NCBI RefSeq assembly: GCF_004000765.1
Contig: NZ_BILW01000003.1
Span: 186,001 to 250,000, forward strand
Source: Paenibacillus chondroitinus NBRC 15376
GTDB taxonomy: Bacteria; Bacillota; Bacilli; Paenibacillales; NBRC-103111
Direction: 5' to 3'
DNA: 64,000 nucleotides
The notes under the pieces were generated by a model. That model had not been told where the DNA came from. It made no database searches and saw nothing but the letters and a program-made list of their open reading frames with translations. The translations under genes and the position numbers were made by a program. Position 1 is the first letter of the stretch. Each line of letters opens with the position of its first letter. Shown here piece after piece: positions 36,943 through 45,136 of this stretch.

Positions 36943-36995
36943 GTATAATGCAGAATAATGACATTCATTATCTCAATTACAGATAGCTAATCACA
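36943..36995 (+). promoter_or_regulatory. LysR-gene promoter and operator, copy 1
   Basis: TGTATAATG provides a near-perfect -10 box about 75 bp before the LysR start. Directly downstream is the inverted repeat ATAATGA-CAT-TCATTAT. A stretch of 53 bp here is about 77 percent identical to 43874-43926. Confidence 0.6.
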
Positions 36996-37021
36996 GCAAA
37001 TACAGGAGGATTATATTTTAT

Positions 37022-37903
37022 ATGGATATCCAGTTGCTCAAAGTATTTTTTACCACGGCACACGAAGGCAGCATTTCCAAAGCTGCAAATAAATTAAACT
37101 TCGCTCAATCCAACGTCACTCACAAGATTCAACAGCTTGAGGCTGATTTGCAGACACAGCTCTTCTATCGCCACAATCGGGGGATCACACTTACGCCTTC
37201 CGGTCAAATCCTTGTTTCCTATGCAGAGAAAATATTGCATGTGATTCAGGAAGCCCGGCTTGCCGTGGGAGACTCCTCCGAACCTGCAGGTCCACTGCAT
37301 ATTGGCTCCATGGAAACAACCGCCTCCGCCCGTCTGCCCATGCTGCTCACCAACTATCATACACAGTATCCGGCTGTCGATTTCACATTAACAACGGGTC
37401 CTACCGAACAGCATATCCATGGCGTACTTCATTATGAGCTTAACGGAGCATTTGTGGCCGGTCCAGTCGAACATCCTGATCTCATTCAAGAAAAAGTCAT
37501 TGATGAAGAACTGGTCCTCGTCACTTCATCTTCCCACCCGCCTATCCGTTCCATCCATGATGTGCAGGATCGCCCGCTTCTCGTCTTGCGCAGCGGATGT
37601 GCTTACCGGGCAAAGTTAAATCTGCTGCTCAAAGAAGAAGGCTTAGTCCCCGTTAAACTTATGGATTTCGGATCACCGGAAACGATTATCGGTTGTGTCG
37701 GCGCAGGTTTAGGCATTTCGCTTTTGCCTCGTACAATCGCTGCCGAACCAGAGGAGCAAGGACGAATCCGTACGCATGAAATTACGGGCAAGCATGCCAT
37801 CGTGACAACGGTGTTCATCCGGCGCAAGGACGCTTTGATCACACCTGCATTGTCCGCTTTCTTATCGGCGATGCGTGCGCACTTCGCGGGTCCTAACGTA
37901 TAA
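37022..37903 (+). CDS. LysR-family transcriptional regulator
   Basis: A 293-residue LTTR with an N-terminal winged helix-turn-helix (about 1-60, GSISKAANKLNFAQSNVTHKI) and a periplasmic-binding-like effector domain (about 88-290). AGGAGG lies well upstream of the ATG. It is divergent from the TetR gene. Possible targets are the neighbouring redox genes. It is of the CysL/YusT-like group by eye, which is not a firm assignment. Confidence 0.9.
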   Translation: MDIQLLKVFFTTAHEGSISKAANKLNFAQSNVTHKIQQLEADLQTQLFYRHNRGITLTPSGQILVSYAEKILHVIQEARLAVGDSSEPAGPLHIGSMETTASARLPMLLTNYHTQYPAVDFTLTTGPTEQHIHGVLHYELNGAFVAGPVEHPDLIQEKVIDEELVLVTSSSHPPIRSIHDVQDRPLLVLRSGCAYRAKLNLLLKEEGLVPVKLMDFGSPETIIGCVGAGLGISLLPRTIAAEPEEQGRIRTHEITGKHAIVTTVFIRRKDALITPALSAFLSAMRAHFAGPNV

Positions 37904-37965
37904 TTAGCTGTCAAAAAGTCAATACTTGGAGCAATCTCTGTGAAGTTAGGAGAGGGGGCGCTTCC

Positions 37966-39066
37966 ATGCAAACTACAGAAAAAATTACAGCTAACCAATT
38001 AGGTATATTACTTTTCTCTTATATCGCTTCCACGATCATTTTAACCATTCCTGGATTGATGGCGATGTTTGCCAAACAAGATGCATGGATATCGGTGATA
38101 CCATCCACAACAACAGGTTTACTGAGTATTTGGGTCATGATTAAACTCGCGAATCGATATCCGGGTTTGACAATCATTGCGTACAGTCAAAAAATACTCG
38201 GAAAATGGTTAGGAACTTGTTTGGGCTTATACTATATATACTTTTGGTTAATGTCTATTTCGATTATGACCATACAACATACCTTTTTCATTAAAACACT
38301 GCTATTACCAAGAAGTCCGTCCATAATAGGAAGTTTGACGTTATTGATCCTTTGCGGTCTAGCCGTTTATATGGGCATAGAGGTCATCGGAAGATGTTCT
38401 GAATTTCTTACGCCACTGAAATTGGTTTTTTTGATTCCGCTCTTGATTCTAACGATTGGTGCAGCAGATCATAATCACCTAAAACCAATATTAGCAGACG
38501 GATTTCTGCCGGTCTTACAAGGAGCCATCCTTCCGGCAGGAGCTTTTATGAATCAGTTGTTTATATTGGGATGGCTGCTTCCCTATTTGAATCAACCCCA
38601 AAAAGCGCGCAAGACCTCCCTGTATGCGCTTTTATTTATATTTATTTTTATTTTTGTCGTCGTTTTCTCATCGATTTTGGTCCTCGGTTCATTGACAGGG
38701 CAACTTAACTATGCGTATTTAAGCGTCATACAATATATTGGAATTGAAGGTTCATTCGAACGTCTCGAGGCTATTGCTGTCATGGTATGGGTCATTGGAA
38801 GCTTCGTGAAGGTTTCGGTGTCATTGTTTATTTTATGTCTTAGTATAAGCCAGGTTTTCGGCATTCGGAACTATCGTGATCTCGTGGCGCCCATCACCAT
38901 GTTGAGCCTCATTGGCTCGGTTTGGATTTTCAGAAATGGTGCAGAACTTCAAAATTATCTTACGTTTATTTACCCGAGCGGGGGTTTTGTCACACAGAGC
39001 CTCATCCCGTTGTTGCTTCTCCTAATAGACACTATCAAAAGAAAAGTTGTGGCATCACCGCATTAA
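37966..39066 (+). CDS. Spore germination receptor B subunit (GerAB/YndE family)
   Basis: A 366-residue transporter-like protein of the APC superfamily with about ten hydrophobic helices; the family signature MFAKQDAWISVIPS is at residues 34-47. B subunits of Ger receptors bind or pass germinants in the spore inner membrane. The gene is on the plus strand and converges on the A-C-D operon, overlapping the end of the D gene by 12 bp, whereas most ger operons carry all subunits on one strand. Its start has AGGAGAGG nearby. Confidence 0.92.
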   Translation: MQTTEKITANQLGILLFSYIASTIILTIPGLMAMFAKQDAWISVIPSTTTGLLSIWVMIKLANRYPGLTIIAYSQKILGKWLGTCLGLYYIYFWLMSISIMTIQHTFFIKTLLLPRSPSIIGSLTLLILCGLAVYMGIEVIGRCSEFLTPLKLVFLIPLLILTIGAADHNHLKPILADGFLPVLQGAILPAGAFMNQLFILGWLLPYLNQPQKARKTSLYALLFIFIFIFVVVFSSILVLGSLTGQLNYAYLSVIQYIGIEGSFERLEAIAVMVWVIGSFVKVSVSLFILCLSISQVFGIRNYRDLVAPITMLSLIGSVWIFRNGAELQNYLTFIYPSGGFVTQSLIPLLLLLIDTIKRKVVASPH

Positions 39067-39285
39067 AAGCATTTTTCCGAAAGGCTCAAAAACAATTTTG
39101 AACGGAACAGTCATACTAGGCAAGTTAACCCGTGCAATTAATAAAGTGCCAATGATGGACGATATGGTCATTAAACCGCCGAATACCGCTGCTTCTCTAT
39201 ATTTATGCCTGCGCAGCATCAATCGGATTGTAACCAATGACCATACAACCATGAACGTTAGATAATAGATGATACTCATAATCAT
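39055..39285 (-). CDS. Small two-helix membrane protein, germination receptor D-like subunit
   Basis: A 76-residue protein with two predicted transmembrane helices (about 3-21 and 37-56). Its start codon overlaps the stop of the ger C gene in an ATGA arrangement, so the two are translationally coupled. Small two-helix D proteins encoded with Ger receptors are known to tune germination in Bacillus. The sequence alone does not prove family membership; position, size and topology do the work. Confidence 0.75.
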   Translation of the reverse strand: MIMSIIYYLTFMVVWSLVTIRLMLRRHKYREAAVFGGLMTISSIIGTLLIARVNLPSMTVPFKIVFEPFGKMLLMR

Positions 39286-40457
39286 TTTATGATCTCCTTT
39301 CTCTCCAAGTGTAAAGGAGGACCTGCCATCCCGCTGCCCAATAAAGTTAATTTTACTTCAAGGGAAACGGATACTTCAGGAAATTTACTGTCCCATTGAT
39401 TTTTCAACGTTTTCCATTGTTTTGGCATGTCCCGATAAAGCTCTCTGCCAAAACCCACACTATCTACTTTGTACTGCTTTTGGACTTTGGATAACGTATC
39501 GTGAATTTGATCTTCAACCGCTTTCTCCAACGCTGCCTCCACAATTTTAAGATTCTCTGGCTTTCGAATGTCTAAATCGGTATTGTTTTCCCAAATGTTC
39601 CCTTCACCATGCAGTTTTATGTTAAATGTAATCTTATCGCCGCTTATCTCCGGAGTAATTTTCCGATCCGTTTTTGATAAAATCATCCCTACTTTTCCTC
39701 CGCCTCTATCGGGTACAATTGCATTAAGACTTCCATACTTCATTCGGTCTGTAACCCATAGAAACCCATTTGTTTCCTTCTCATTTAGATAACCGGATAA
39801 CTTGAAGTCCTTAAAAATGGCCGAACCGGCTAGCTTGAATACATTACCTTCTTTCACTCCTTCGGTGATGCCATCAGCCATGATGACTCCCAATACGGGA
39901 CTGATTCCTTCTCCTGATGAAGCTAAAAAAAAGTCTCGCAAAGAAATGGCCAACTCACTTCTTAACCCTTCCATTTCCTTGATTGCTTCGCTGGGCACTT
40001 GTTCAAAGGGGTATTCCACTTTCAAAAGCTCCCGCCCTTCTCCCCCCTTTACAACCATGATATATGTTCTTAAGCGTTGTTTTGAATCGTGGGTATAGAT
40101 GTCGAGGATGTCTTTAATCCCGTGTTTAGACATTTTCTCGCCAATGTAAATCACGACGCGATGTGCGGTAAACAGCCTGCGTGAACTTTTTTTCTGAAGC
40201 CGATAGAAAGCTTCGTTAATATTACTACCCACAGCAGAAATAACGAAAAACTTTTCTTTGTTGCTGACGCCGCTCCCTGGACCTCCTTGGGCCGAGGAAG
40301 GAATTGCAATTTGATGGGATAATATATAGTTCCCATCTTCCGTTACGTCAAATGCCGTACCCATAATGAAAGCAAGATCATTTATTTCCGTTCGGTCCCA
40401 ACAGCCACTTGTGGTCAATAATGTGACTAGTAAACCCATGTAAAGGAATGGTTTCAT
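39282..40457 (-). CDS. Spore germination receptor C subunit, lipoprotein (Ger(x)C family)
   Basis: A 391-residue lipoprotein with signal peptide and lipobox TSGC at about residue 18, followed by the family-typical start WDRTEINDLAFIMGTAFD. Full length including the C-terminal domain (VQKQYKVDSVGFGRELYRDMP, about residues 324-344). Its ATG overlaps the end of the A gene (ATGA). It serves here as the intact standard against which the second C gene at 49081 is seen to be truncated. Confidence 0.93.
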   Translation of the reverse strand: MKPFLYMGLLVTLLTTSGCWDRTEINDLAFIMGTAFDVTEDGNYILSHQIAIPSSAQGGPGSGVSNKEKFFVISAVGSNINEAFYRLQKKSSRRLFTAHRVVIYIGEKMSKHGIKDILDIYTHDSKQRLRTYIMVVKGGEGRELLKVEYPFEQVPSEAIKEMEGLRSELAISLRDFFLASSGEGISPVLGVIMADGITEGVKEGNVFKLAGSAIFKDFKLSGYLNEKETNGFLWVTDRMKYGSLNAIVPDRGGGKVGMILSKTDRKITPEISGDKITFNIKLHGEGNIWENNTDLDIRKPENLKIVEAALEKAVEDQIHDTLSKVQKQYKVDSVGFGRELYRDMPKQWKTLKNQWDSKFPEVSVSLEVKLTLLGSGMAGPPLHLERKEIIK

Positions 40458-42049
40458 TCTGGAGCTTCCTTCCCTTTCTCCGCCGCAGATCCCGGACTTG
40501 GTTTCTGACCTGTCGGCTCACGTACCGTATCGCTAATGCTTGTTTCTTTAGGACGACGCGTTTTAGCCCAAATCGGCGCCCGGATGATGACATCCTTTAA
40601 TTCCGAGAAAACCATCGGTGCCGCCGGGGTAAAATAGGGAACTCCGAAAGAACGAAGCGATGAGATATGTAACACGATAGCAAGTAGCCCTATTACGATG
40701 CCATAAAGTCCAAGTGTACCCGCCATAAATAACATAGGAAATCGTAGTAATCGGATTCCGTTAGCAAAACTGTATCGAGGAATTGTAAACGCTGCAATAC
40801 CGGTAATCGAAACAATAATAACGACCGGTGCGGAAATAATACCTGCTAGAACAGCTGCTTGCCCGATAACCAATGCCCCTACAATACTTATTGCTTGACC
40901 GATTTGTTTAGGTAACCTGATCCCTGCTTCCCGTAAGGCTTCGAAAATAACTTCCATTATGAAGGCTTCGATAACAGCTGGAAAAGGAACAGGCTCTCTA
41001 GAGGAGGCAATACTCAGCACCAGATTCGTTGGAATCATTTCCTGATTGAAGGTGGTAATCGCAACATAGAGCGGAGGTGCAAATATGGCGATGCTGATAA
41101 AAAGGAATCGAATCCATCGCACAAAAGTGGCGATTGGCCAACGGATGTAGTAATCCTCACTTGCCTGGAGACCCGTCCAGAACGTCATGGGAACAATTAA
41201 TACAAATGGAGAAGCATCTACAAGAATAGCTACTTTCCCTTCCAACAATTCGGCGGCAACTACGTCCGGGCGTTCCGTACTATGCACAAGAGGAAACGGG
41301 GAGAACGGGCTATCCTCTATAAACTCCTCGACGTACCCTGAATCAAGGATTCCATCTATTTTAATCCGCGCGACCCTTTCTCGAACTTCGTCGATTACAT
41401 GATCCGAAGCAATTCCAACAATATAAGTCATAACAACTTGCGTTTGAGAAAGCCCCCCGAGTGTAAAAGTTTCCATTTTTAATCTTGAAGTTTTGATTAA
41501 TGAGCGTATTAACCCGATATTCTTTGATATATTCTCGATAAATCCAACTCTGGGACCGCGGATAACGGGTTCAGATGATGGTTCATCCAAGCTTCTTGTA
41601 GATTTAGCGTTTACTTTCACCATCATCGCATCGCAGTTCCCTATGGTTAGCACGGCTGCATGGCCACTTAACACTTGTTTTACGATAACAGATACTTCGG
41701 ATGTAACACTTGTCATTCCTAGGGAGATGCTTTGATCATCCAGCCATTCTGTTTTTACGATCCCTTCCTGTTTTTCGGACGCAGCGATCATTGGCTTCAA
41801 GATATGATCATTAATCAATTCTTCTTCAACAAGGGTTGCAAAATAGATAATCAGCCAATGATGGCGTCCCGCAGTTTGAACATGACGAAAAACGATATCC
41901 GAGCTGTTATGGAATATCCGTTTAAGAATCCATTCATTATGCTCTAAATCCTCCGTTAATCCGCCATTTTCTTCATCTTCCGTATGAAGTTCCTCAGGTA
42001 TGACTGGATACCCAGGTTTCGTGCGCATCCATTTCCTAAACCATTTCAC
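40454..42049 (-). CDS. Spore germination receptor A subunit (GerAA family), GTG start
   Basis: A 531-residue protein: a soluble N-terminal domain (about 1-300), then four to six membrane helices (for example FLFISIAIFAPPLYVAI and GQAAVLAGIISAPVVIIVS) and a charged C-terminal tail. The GTG at 42049 has GGAGG 7 nt upstream, a better fit than an ATG 17 codons earlier. It heads the A-C-D operon, which converges on the B gene. Expected in the forespore under SigG. Confidence 0.92.
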   Translation of the reverse strand: MKWFRKWMRTKPGYPVIPEELHTEDEENGGLTEDLEHNEWILKRIFHNSSDIVFRHVQTAGRHHWLIIYFATLVEEELINDHILKPMIAASEKQEGIVKTEWLDDQSISLGMTSVTSEVSVIVKQVLSGHAAVLTIGNCDAMMVKVNAKSTRSLDEPSSEPVIRGPRVGFIENISKNIGLIRSLIKTSRLKMETFTLGGLSQTQVVMTYIVGIASDHVIDEVRERVARIKIDGILDSGYVEEFIEDSPFSPFPLVHSTERPDVVAAELLEGKVAILVDASPFVLIVPMTFWTGLQASEDYYIRWPIATFVRWIRFLFISIAIFAPPLYVAITTFNQEMIPTNLVLSIASSREPVPFPAVIEAFIMEVIFEALREAGIRLPKQIGQAISIVGALVIGQAAVLAGIISAPVVIIVSITGIAAFTIPRYSFANGIRLLRFPMLFMAGTLGLYGIVIGLLAIVLHISSLRSFGVPYFTPAAPMVFSELKDVIIRAPIWAKTRRPKETSISDTVREPTGQKPSPGSAAEKGKEAPE

Positions 42050-42170
42050 TGAACAGCCTCCTACAGAAAACACGGATAGATCTAATTTCCCATTTTTCAT
42101 CCAAAAATATTCTAGGATGAAGCAGCCTTCTTCATCGCGCTCTCCTTCTTATGGATAGGAAATAACGCAC

Positions 42171-42203
42171 ATAAACCCAGTGCCATTACGGCACTGGGTT
42201 TAT
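42171..42203. terminator. Bidirectional terminator between wrbA and the ger operon
   Basis: ATAAACCCAGTGCC (42171-42184) pairs perfectly with GGCACTGGGTTTAT (42190-42203) around a 5-nt loop. It lies after the stop of the wrbA-like gene; T-rich arms occur on both strands. Confidence 0.82.
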
Positions 42204-42226
42204 ATATAATTAACAACTTTGCTATA

Positions 42227-42847
42227 TTATTGTTCCAAACCGGCCTTTACCCATTTGGCAACAGACACAGTACGTTTTGCTTGGTGCTGAGCAGCAGCGC
42301 GTGCATCTTCCTTAATCGCACCATTCTGATCCACGGTTACGCTTGTCCCATATGGATTACCACCTGCAACAAATACCGAAGGATCTGTGAAGCCTGGCGC
42401 AGCCACAATCGCGCCCCAATGGTACATGGAGGTGTACAATTGAAGAATCGTTTGTTCCTGTCCTGCATTCGGATTTTGGGCGGAAGTCATGGCGCTCACC
42501 ACTTTATTTACCGTTTTCCCTTGGGCCCAAAGCCCTCCTGTCGTATCGATGAACTGTTTCATTTGCGCTGGCAGATTACCGAATCTTGTGGGCATACTAA
42601 AGATGATCGCGTCTGCCCACTCCAAGTCTGCCAAAGACACGGTAGGGATATCTTTGGTTTCTTCAAGATGAGCTTTCCAAGATGGATTGTTATCAATAAC
42701 GGATTGTGGCATAGTTTCAGGAACTTTTAGAATTTTGACATCTGCACCTGCTTGAAGGCCTCCTTCAGCGGCCCATTGCGCTAATTGATAATTGGTACCA
42801 TTTGAACTGTAATAAATAACTGCTAATTTCACTTTTGATATTGGCAC
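42227..42847 (-). CDS. wrbA: NAD(P)H:quinone oxidoreductase, WrbA family, GTG start
   Basis: A 206-residue flavodoxin-fold protein. The FMN loop IYYSSNGTNYQLAQWAAEG is at the N-terminus, SMPTRFGNLPAQMKQFIDTTGGLW marks the WrbA type (segment at about 90-113), and GNPYGTS closes the flavin site. It reduces quinones by two electrons, limiting radical formation. I start it at the GTG at 42847 with AAGGAG 9 nt upstream; a further upstream GTG has no ribosome site. It is the first of a run of redox genes and lies downstream of an SDR gene. Confidence 0.9.
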   Translation of the reverse strand: MPISKVKLAVIYYSSNGTNYQLAQWAAEGGLQAGADVKILKVPETMPQSVIDNNPSWKAHLEETKDIPTVSLADLEWADAIIFSMPTRFGNLPAQMKQFIDTTGGLWAQGKTVNKVVSAMTSAQNPNAGQEQTILQLYTSMYHWGAIVAAPGFTDPSVFVAGGNPYGTSVTVDQNGAIKEDARAAAQHQAKRTVSVAKWVKAGLEQ

Positions 42848-42954
42848 TTGTGCAGACTCCTTTTTAAATATTTTTTTAAAAATGCTCACGTATATCGCTC
42901 CAAACTTCCTATTTTTTTTGTGAACTTATTCACGGATTAGCTTTCTTCGACTTG

Positions 42955-43004
42955 CTTACTTGTCTTACTTGTCTTACTTGTCTTACTTGTCTTACTTGTC
43001 TTAC
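42955..43004 (-). repeat. 9-bp tandem repeat with in-frame stop codons at the end of the SDR gene
   Basis: CTTACTTGT is repeated five times perfectly (42955-42999) plus a partial copy. Read with the gene on the minus strand the unit is TAA GAC AAG, so the natural stop (43003-43001) is followed by five more in-frame TAA codons every 9 bases. Confidence 0.95.
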
Positions 43005-43744
43005 CACTGACCTGCATTTTGTCCGCCATCGACGTGAAGAATTTCTCCCGTCACAAAATTCGCGGATTCCAGATATACAATCGCATCAACAATCTCTTGC
43101 ATCTCGCCCATTCGGCCCATCGGGTGTAAGGTAGCCAAATAATTGTGATTCTCAACCGGATGCATCGGCGTTTTGGTAATTCCCGGTGCGACAGCGTTCA
43201 CCCGAATTCCTTTGTCCGCATACTCAATCGCTAGCGATTTCGTTGCTGCGTTCAAACCTCCCTTGGTTAAAGCGGGCAATGCAGCAGGAATAGCTTTAAT
43301 TGGCTGCTCGATGAAGCCACTTGCTGTAATGTTGATGATATGGCCTGAACCCTCTTTCAACATCTCGATCAGCGCGCGCTGTGTGAGATGGAAGAATCCT
43401 GCCACATTGACGGAAAGGATCGATGCAAAATCTTCTTCCGTGTATTCGGTGAATGGTTTCGCAATGAAAATCCCAGCATTATTAATCAATGTGTCAATGC
43501 GGCCAAAACGCGAAAGTCCTTCGCTGATCAACTGTTCAGCTACTTTCGGGTTTGAAATATCTCCTGCAATATAAGCGACATGCGCACCTGTCGGATCGAT
43601 TTCATTTGCAGCCTTAACTAGCTCTTCCTCACGACGCCCGTTGATGACGACATTTGCTCCTCTTTTTACAAGTTCAATAGCTGCTGCTTTCCCAATTCCA
43701 CTGCTTCCACCTGTAATTACGACAACTTTACCTTGTTTACTCAT
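43001..43744 (-). CDS. Short-chain dehydrogenase/reductase family protein, catalytic tyrosine apparently absent
   Basis: A 247-residue SDR with the cofactor motif TGGSSGIGKAAA near the N-terminus and NNAG. The active-site region reads SGFIEQPIKAIPAALPALTK: the lysine is present, but the residue four before it is proline, not the expected tyrosine. The protein may therefore be atypical. The ATG at 43744 has CGGAG 10 nt upstream. The gene is preceded by palindromic operator copy 2 and followed by the stop-codon repeat. A role in redox or electrophile response is inferred from neighbours. Confidence 0.85.
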   Translation of the reverse strand: MSKQGKVVVITGGSSGIGKAAAIELVKRGANVVINGRREEELVKAANEIDPTGAHVAYIAGDISNPKVAEQLISEGLSRFGRIDTLINNAGIFIAKPFTEYTEEDFASILSVNVAGFFHLTQRALIEMLKEGSGHIINITASGFIEQPIKAIPAALPALTKGGLNAATKSLAIEYADKGIRVNAVAPGITKTPMHPVENHNYLATLHPMGRMGEMQEIVDAIVYLESANFVTGEILHVDGGQNAGQW

Positions 43745-43762
43745 TTTCTCCACTCTCCGTTT

Positions 43763-43780
43763 CTACCTATTAAAAGGTAG
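43763..43780 (-). promoter_or_regulatory. TetR-type operator, copy 2
   Basis: CTACCTATTAAAAGGTAG is an 18-bp dyad (CTACCT/AGGTAG) 19 bp before the SDR start. It matches the site next to the TetR gene (36265-36282) at 16 of 18 positions, which links this locus to that repressor. Confidence 0.7.
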
Positions 43781-43873
43781 TTAATTTTGTTTAAAAAAAG
43801 CGTCCTTTTCTTAGGCGCTAGCTAACTGTGTTGTTTCTGTCTGCTTATGTATCTTACAACGGTTCTTCTATCT

Positions 43874-43926
43874 TGTATAATACGGAAATGAGATATTCAA
43901 TATCTCATTTCCAGATAACTAATTAC
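43874..43926 (+). promoter_or_regulatory. LysR-type promoter and operator, copy 2, with no gene behind it
   Basis: TGTATAAT gives a -10 box on the plus strand, followed by a perfect 29-bp palindrome (GGAAATGAGATATT and its complement around C43898). The segment aligns without gaps to the promoter of the LysR gene at 36943. Downstream only the convergent membrane-protein gene is found, so the original plus-strand gene seems lost. Confidence 0.6.
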
Positions 43927-43933
43927 ACTTGCC

Positions 43934-44431
43934 CTATCTGCGCTTCCCCCATGGCTTAAAAACGGAAAGCAGAAACATGGCAACCAAGGAGATCAACTGT
44001 AAAGCTATGCCAATGAACAGCGATACTGTTTTTACTACCATAGCCCCTTGATTTGCTCCCTCGACTCCCACGTCCGTTATCAGCGATATGCTTTGAAGCG
44101 TCCAAATGTACATGCCAATAGGACCTAGGATTAGCGCGATCAAACTAAGGAATTCTTTCGCTATGATCCAATAATATTTCACCAAACCCCAGTGAGTCCA
44201 CACGGATAAAAGCAGTCCTGTCACTATTGTTCCAATAAACGAGGCCCTGACAGAAGTTGTAGATAAAACATGCATAGCCTTGTAGCAAGAAAGTATTAAT
44301 CCAGAATCATTGGTACTCACTGCCGTTATACTCAAAATAAGAAATGTTACACTTGTCCCGAGCATAATGGCTGAAAAAAGGATGTGCAAGCTCAAAAGCC
44401 ACTTCTTCTGTGTCATATTTAACACTTTCAT
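43934..44431 (-). CDS. Small integral membrane protein, DUF2269-like
   Basis: A 165-residue protein with four predicted transmembrane helices: about residues 13-33, 58-78, 87-107 and 138-158. I do not recognise a catalytic motif. The overall pattern (LHILFSAIMLGTSVTFLIL at the start) resembles predicted integral membrane proteins of the DUF2269 group. It follows the truncated sdhC but is separated from it by a strong terminator, so it is probably its own unit. Confidence 0.7.
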   Translation of the reverse strand: MKVLNMTQKKWLLSLHILFSAIMLGTSVTFLILSITAVSTNDSGLILSCYKAMHVLSTTSVRASFIGTIVTGLLLSVWTHWGLVKYYWIIAKEFLSLIALILGPIGMYIWTLQSISLITDVGVEGANQGAMVVKTVSLFIGIALQLISLVAMFLLSVFKPWGKRR

Positions 44432-44530
44432 TGTCCCGCAATCCCCCTGTCATCGTCGTATCTATAAGATAATAAATGGAAATAAACTAGATCTAAACCA
44501 CATATTAAAAATTCATAAACTGAGAATATG

Positions 44531-44587
44531 AAACAAAAACGGGATAAAGTTTGCTGTCAAAAGCCGCGACAACAACTTTATCCCGTT
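44531..44587 (-). terminator. Terminator of the sdhC remnant
   Basis: A perfect 14-bp stem (AACTTTATCCCGTT 44574-44587 with AACGGGATAAAGTT 44538-44551) holds a smaller nested TGTC/GACA stem and is followed on the minus strand by TTTTTGTTTC. It starts 17 bp after the sdhC stop. Confidence 0.9.
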
Positions 44588-44604
44588 ATGAGGTTATTCG
44601 ACCG

Positions 44605-45126
44605 TCAGATGGTGCCAACCGCCAAATCTATGCCGATCGCCGCTCCTTTAAATTCCTTGCCAGTGAACGCAATGAGCGAAAGAAGGAACAGCAGTGAAAC
44701 AAGAACAAATACTCCCATACAAATTTTAGAAGAAACTTTTTGTGCACGCGGCGAAATCGTAATCCCCCAACTAATCATAAAAGCCCATAACCCATTGCTG
44801 AAGTGGAATACCGCTGACAATACCCCGATCACATAGAGGACGAAGTAAGTTGGATTCGTAGCAATTTGATGCATCGTAGAACCAAGATCATCATGGGTGA
44901 TAGTCCCTAGGTAGACTTGAAGGCGCGTATTAAAAAAATGCCAGAAAACGAAAATAAACGTAATTACCCCCGTTATACGTTGTAAAGTAAACGCCCAATT
45001 GCGACCGTAAGCGTATTGTCCTGAGTTGAAATTGGACTGATAAGCCATATAGAGTCCATACACGCCATGGAACAGGATCGGAATATAGATCCCAAAGATT
45101 TCGAAAACCCGAGGACGGTTGATAGA
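44605..45126 (-). pseudogene. sdhC: 5'-truncated succinate dehydrogenase cytochrome b558 subunit
   Basis: Residues match the last two thirds of SdhC: FEIFGIYIPILFHGVYGLY, the heme-region segment LQRITGVITFIFVFWHFF and the C-terminal helices. The frame runs back to 45126, where a TGA (45129-45127) ends it, so the first helix and the N-terminal heme histidine (about 55-60 residues) are missing. A GTG at 45063 could start only a 152-residue piece. No sdhA or sdhB follows; a terminator does. The SDR gene ends only 8 bp upstream of this stop, so the break point is at about 45120-45136. Either a rearrangement removed the 5' end or this is a remnant of a duplicate copy. Confidence 0.8.
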
Positions 45127-45136
45127 TCAAACTTGC

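Noticed and set aside
42230-42730. 166-residue plus-strand frame
   Set aside because: Antisense of the WrbA gene, whose flavin motifs are unmistakable.
42952-43134. Frame encoding a repeated LTC tripeptide
   Set aside because: It is the other strand of the stop-codon repeat and enters the SDR gene; no ribosome site.
45063-45063. GTG as the true start of an intact 152-residue SdhC
   Set aside because: Family likeness continues upstream of this codon to 45120, so the GTG is an internal valine of a longer, now broken gene.
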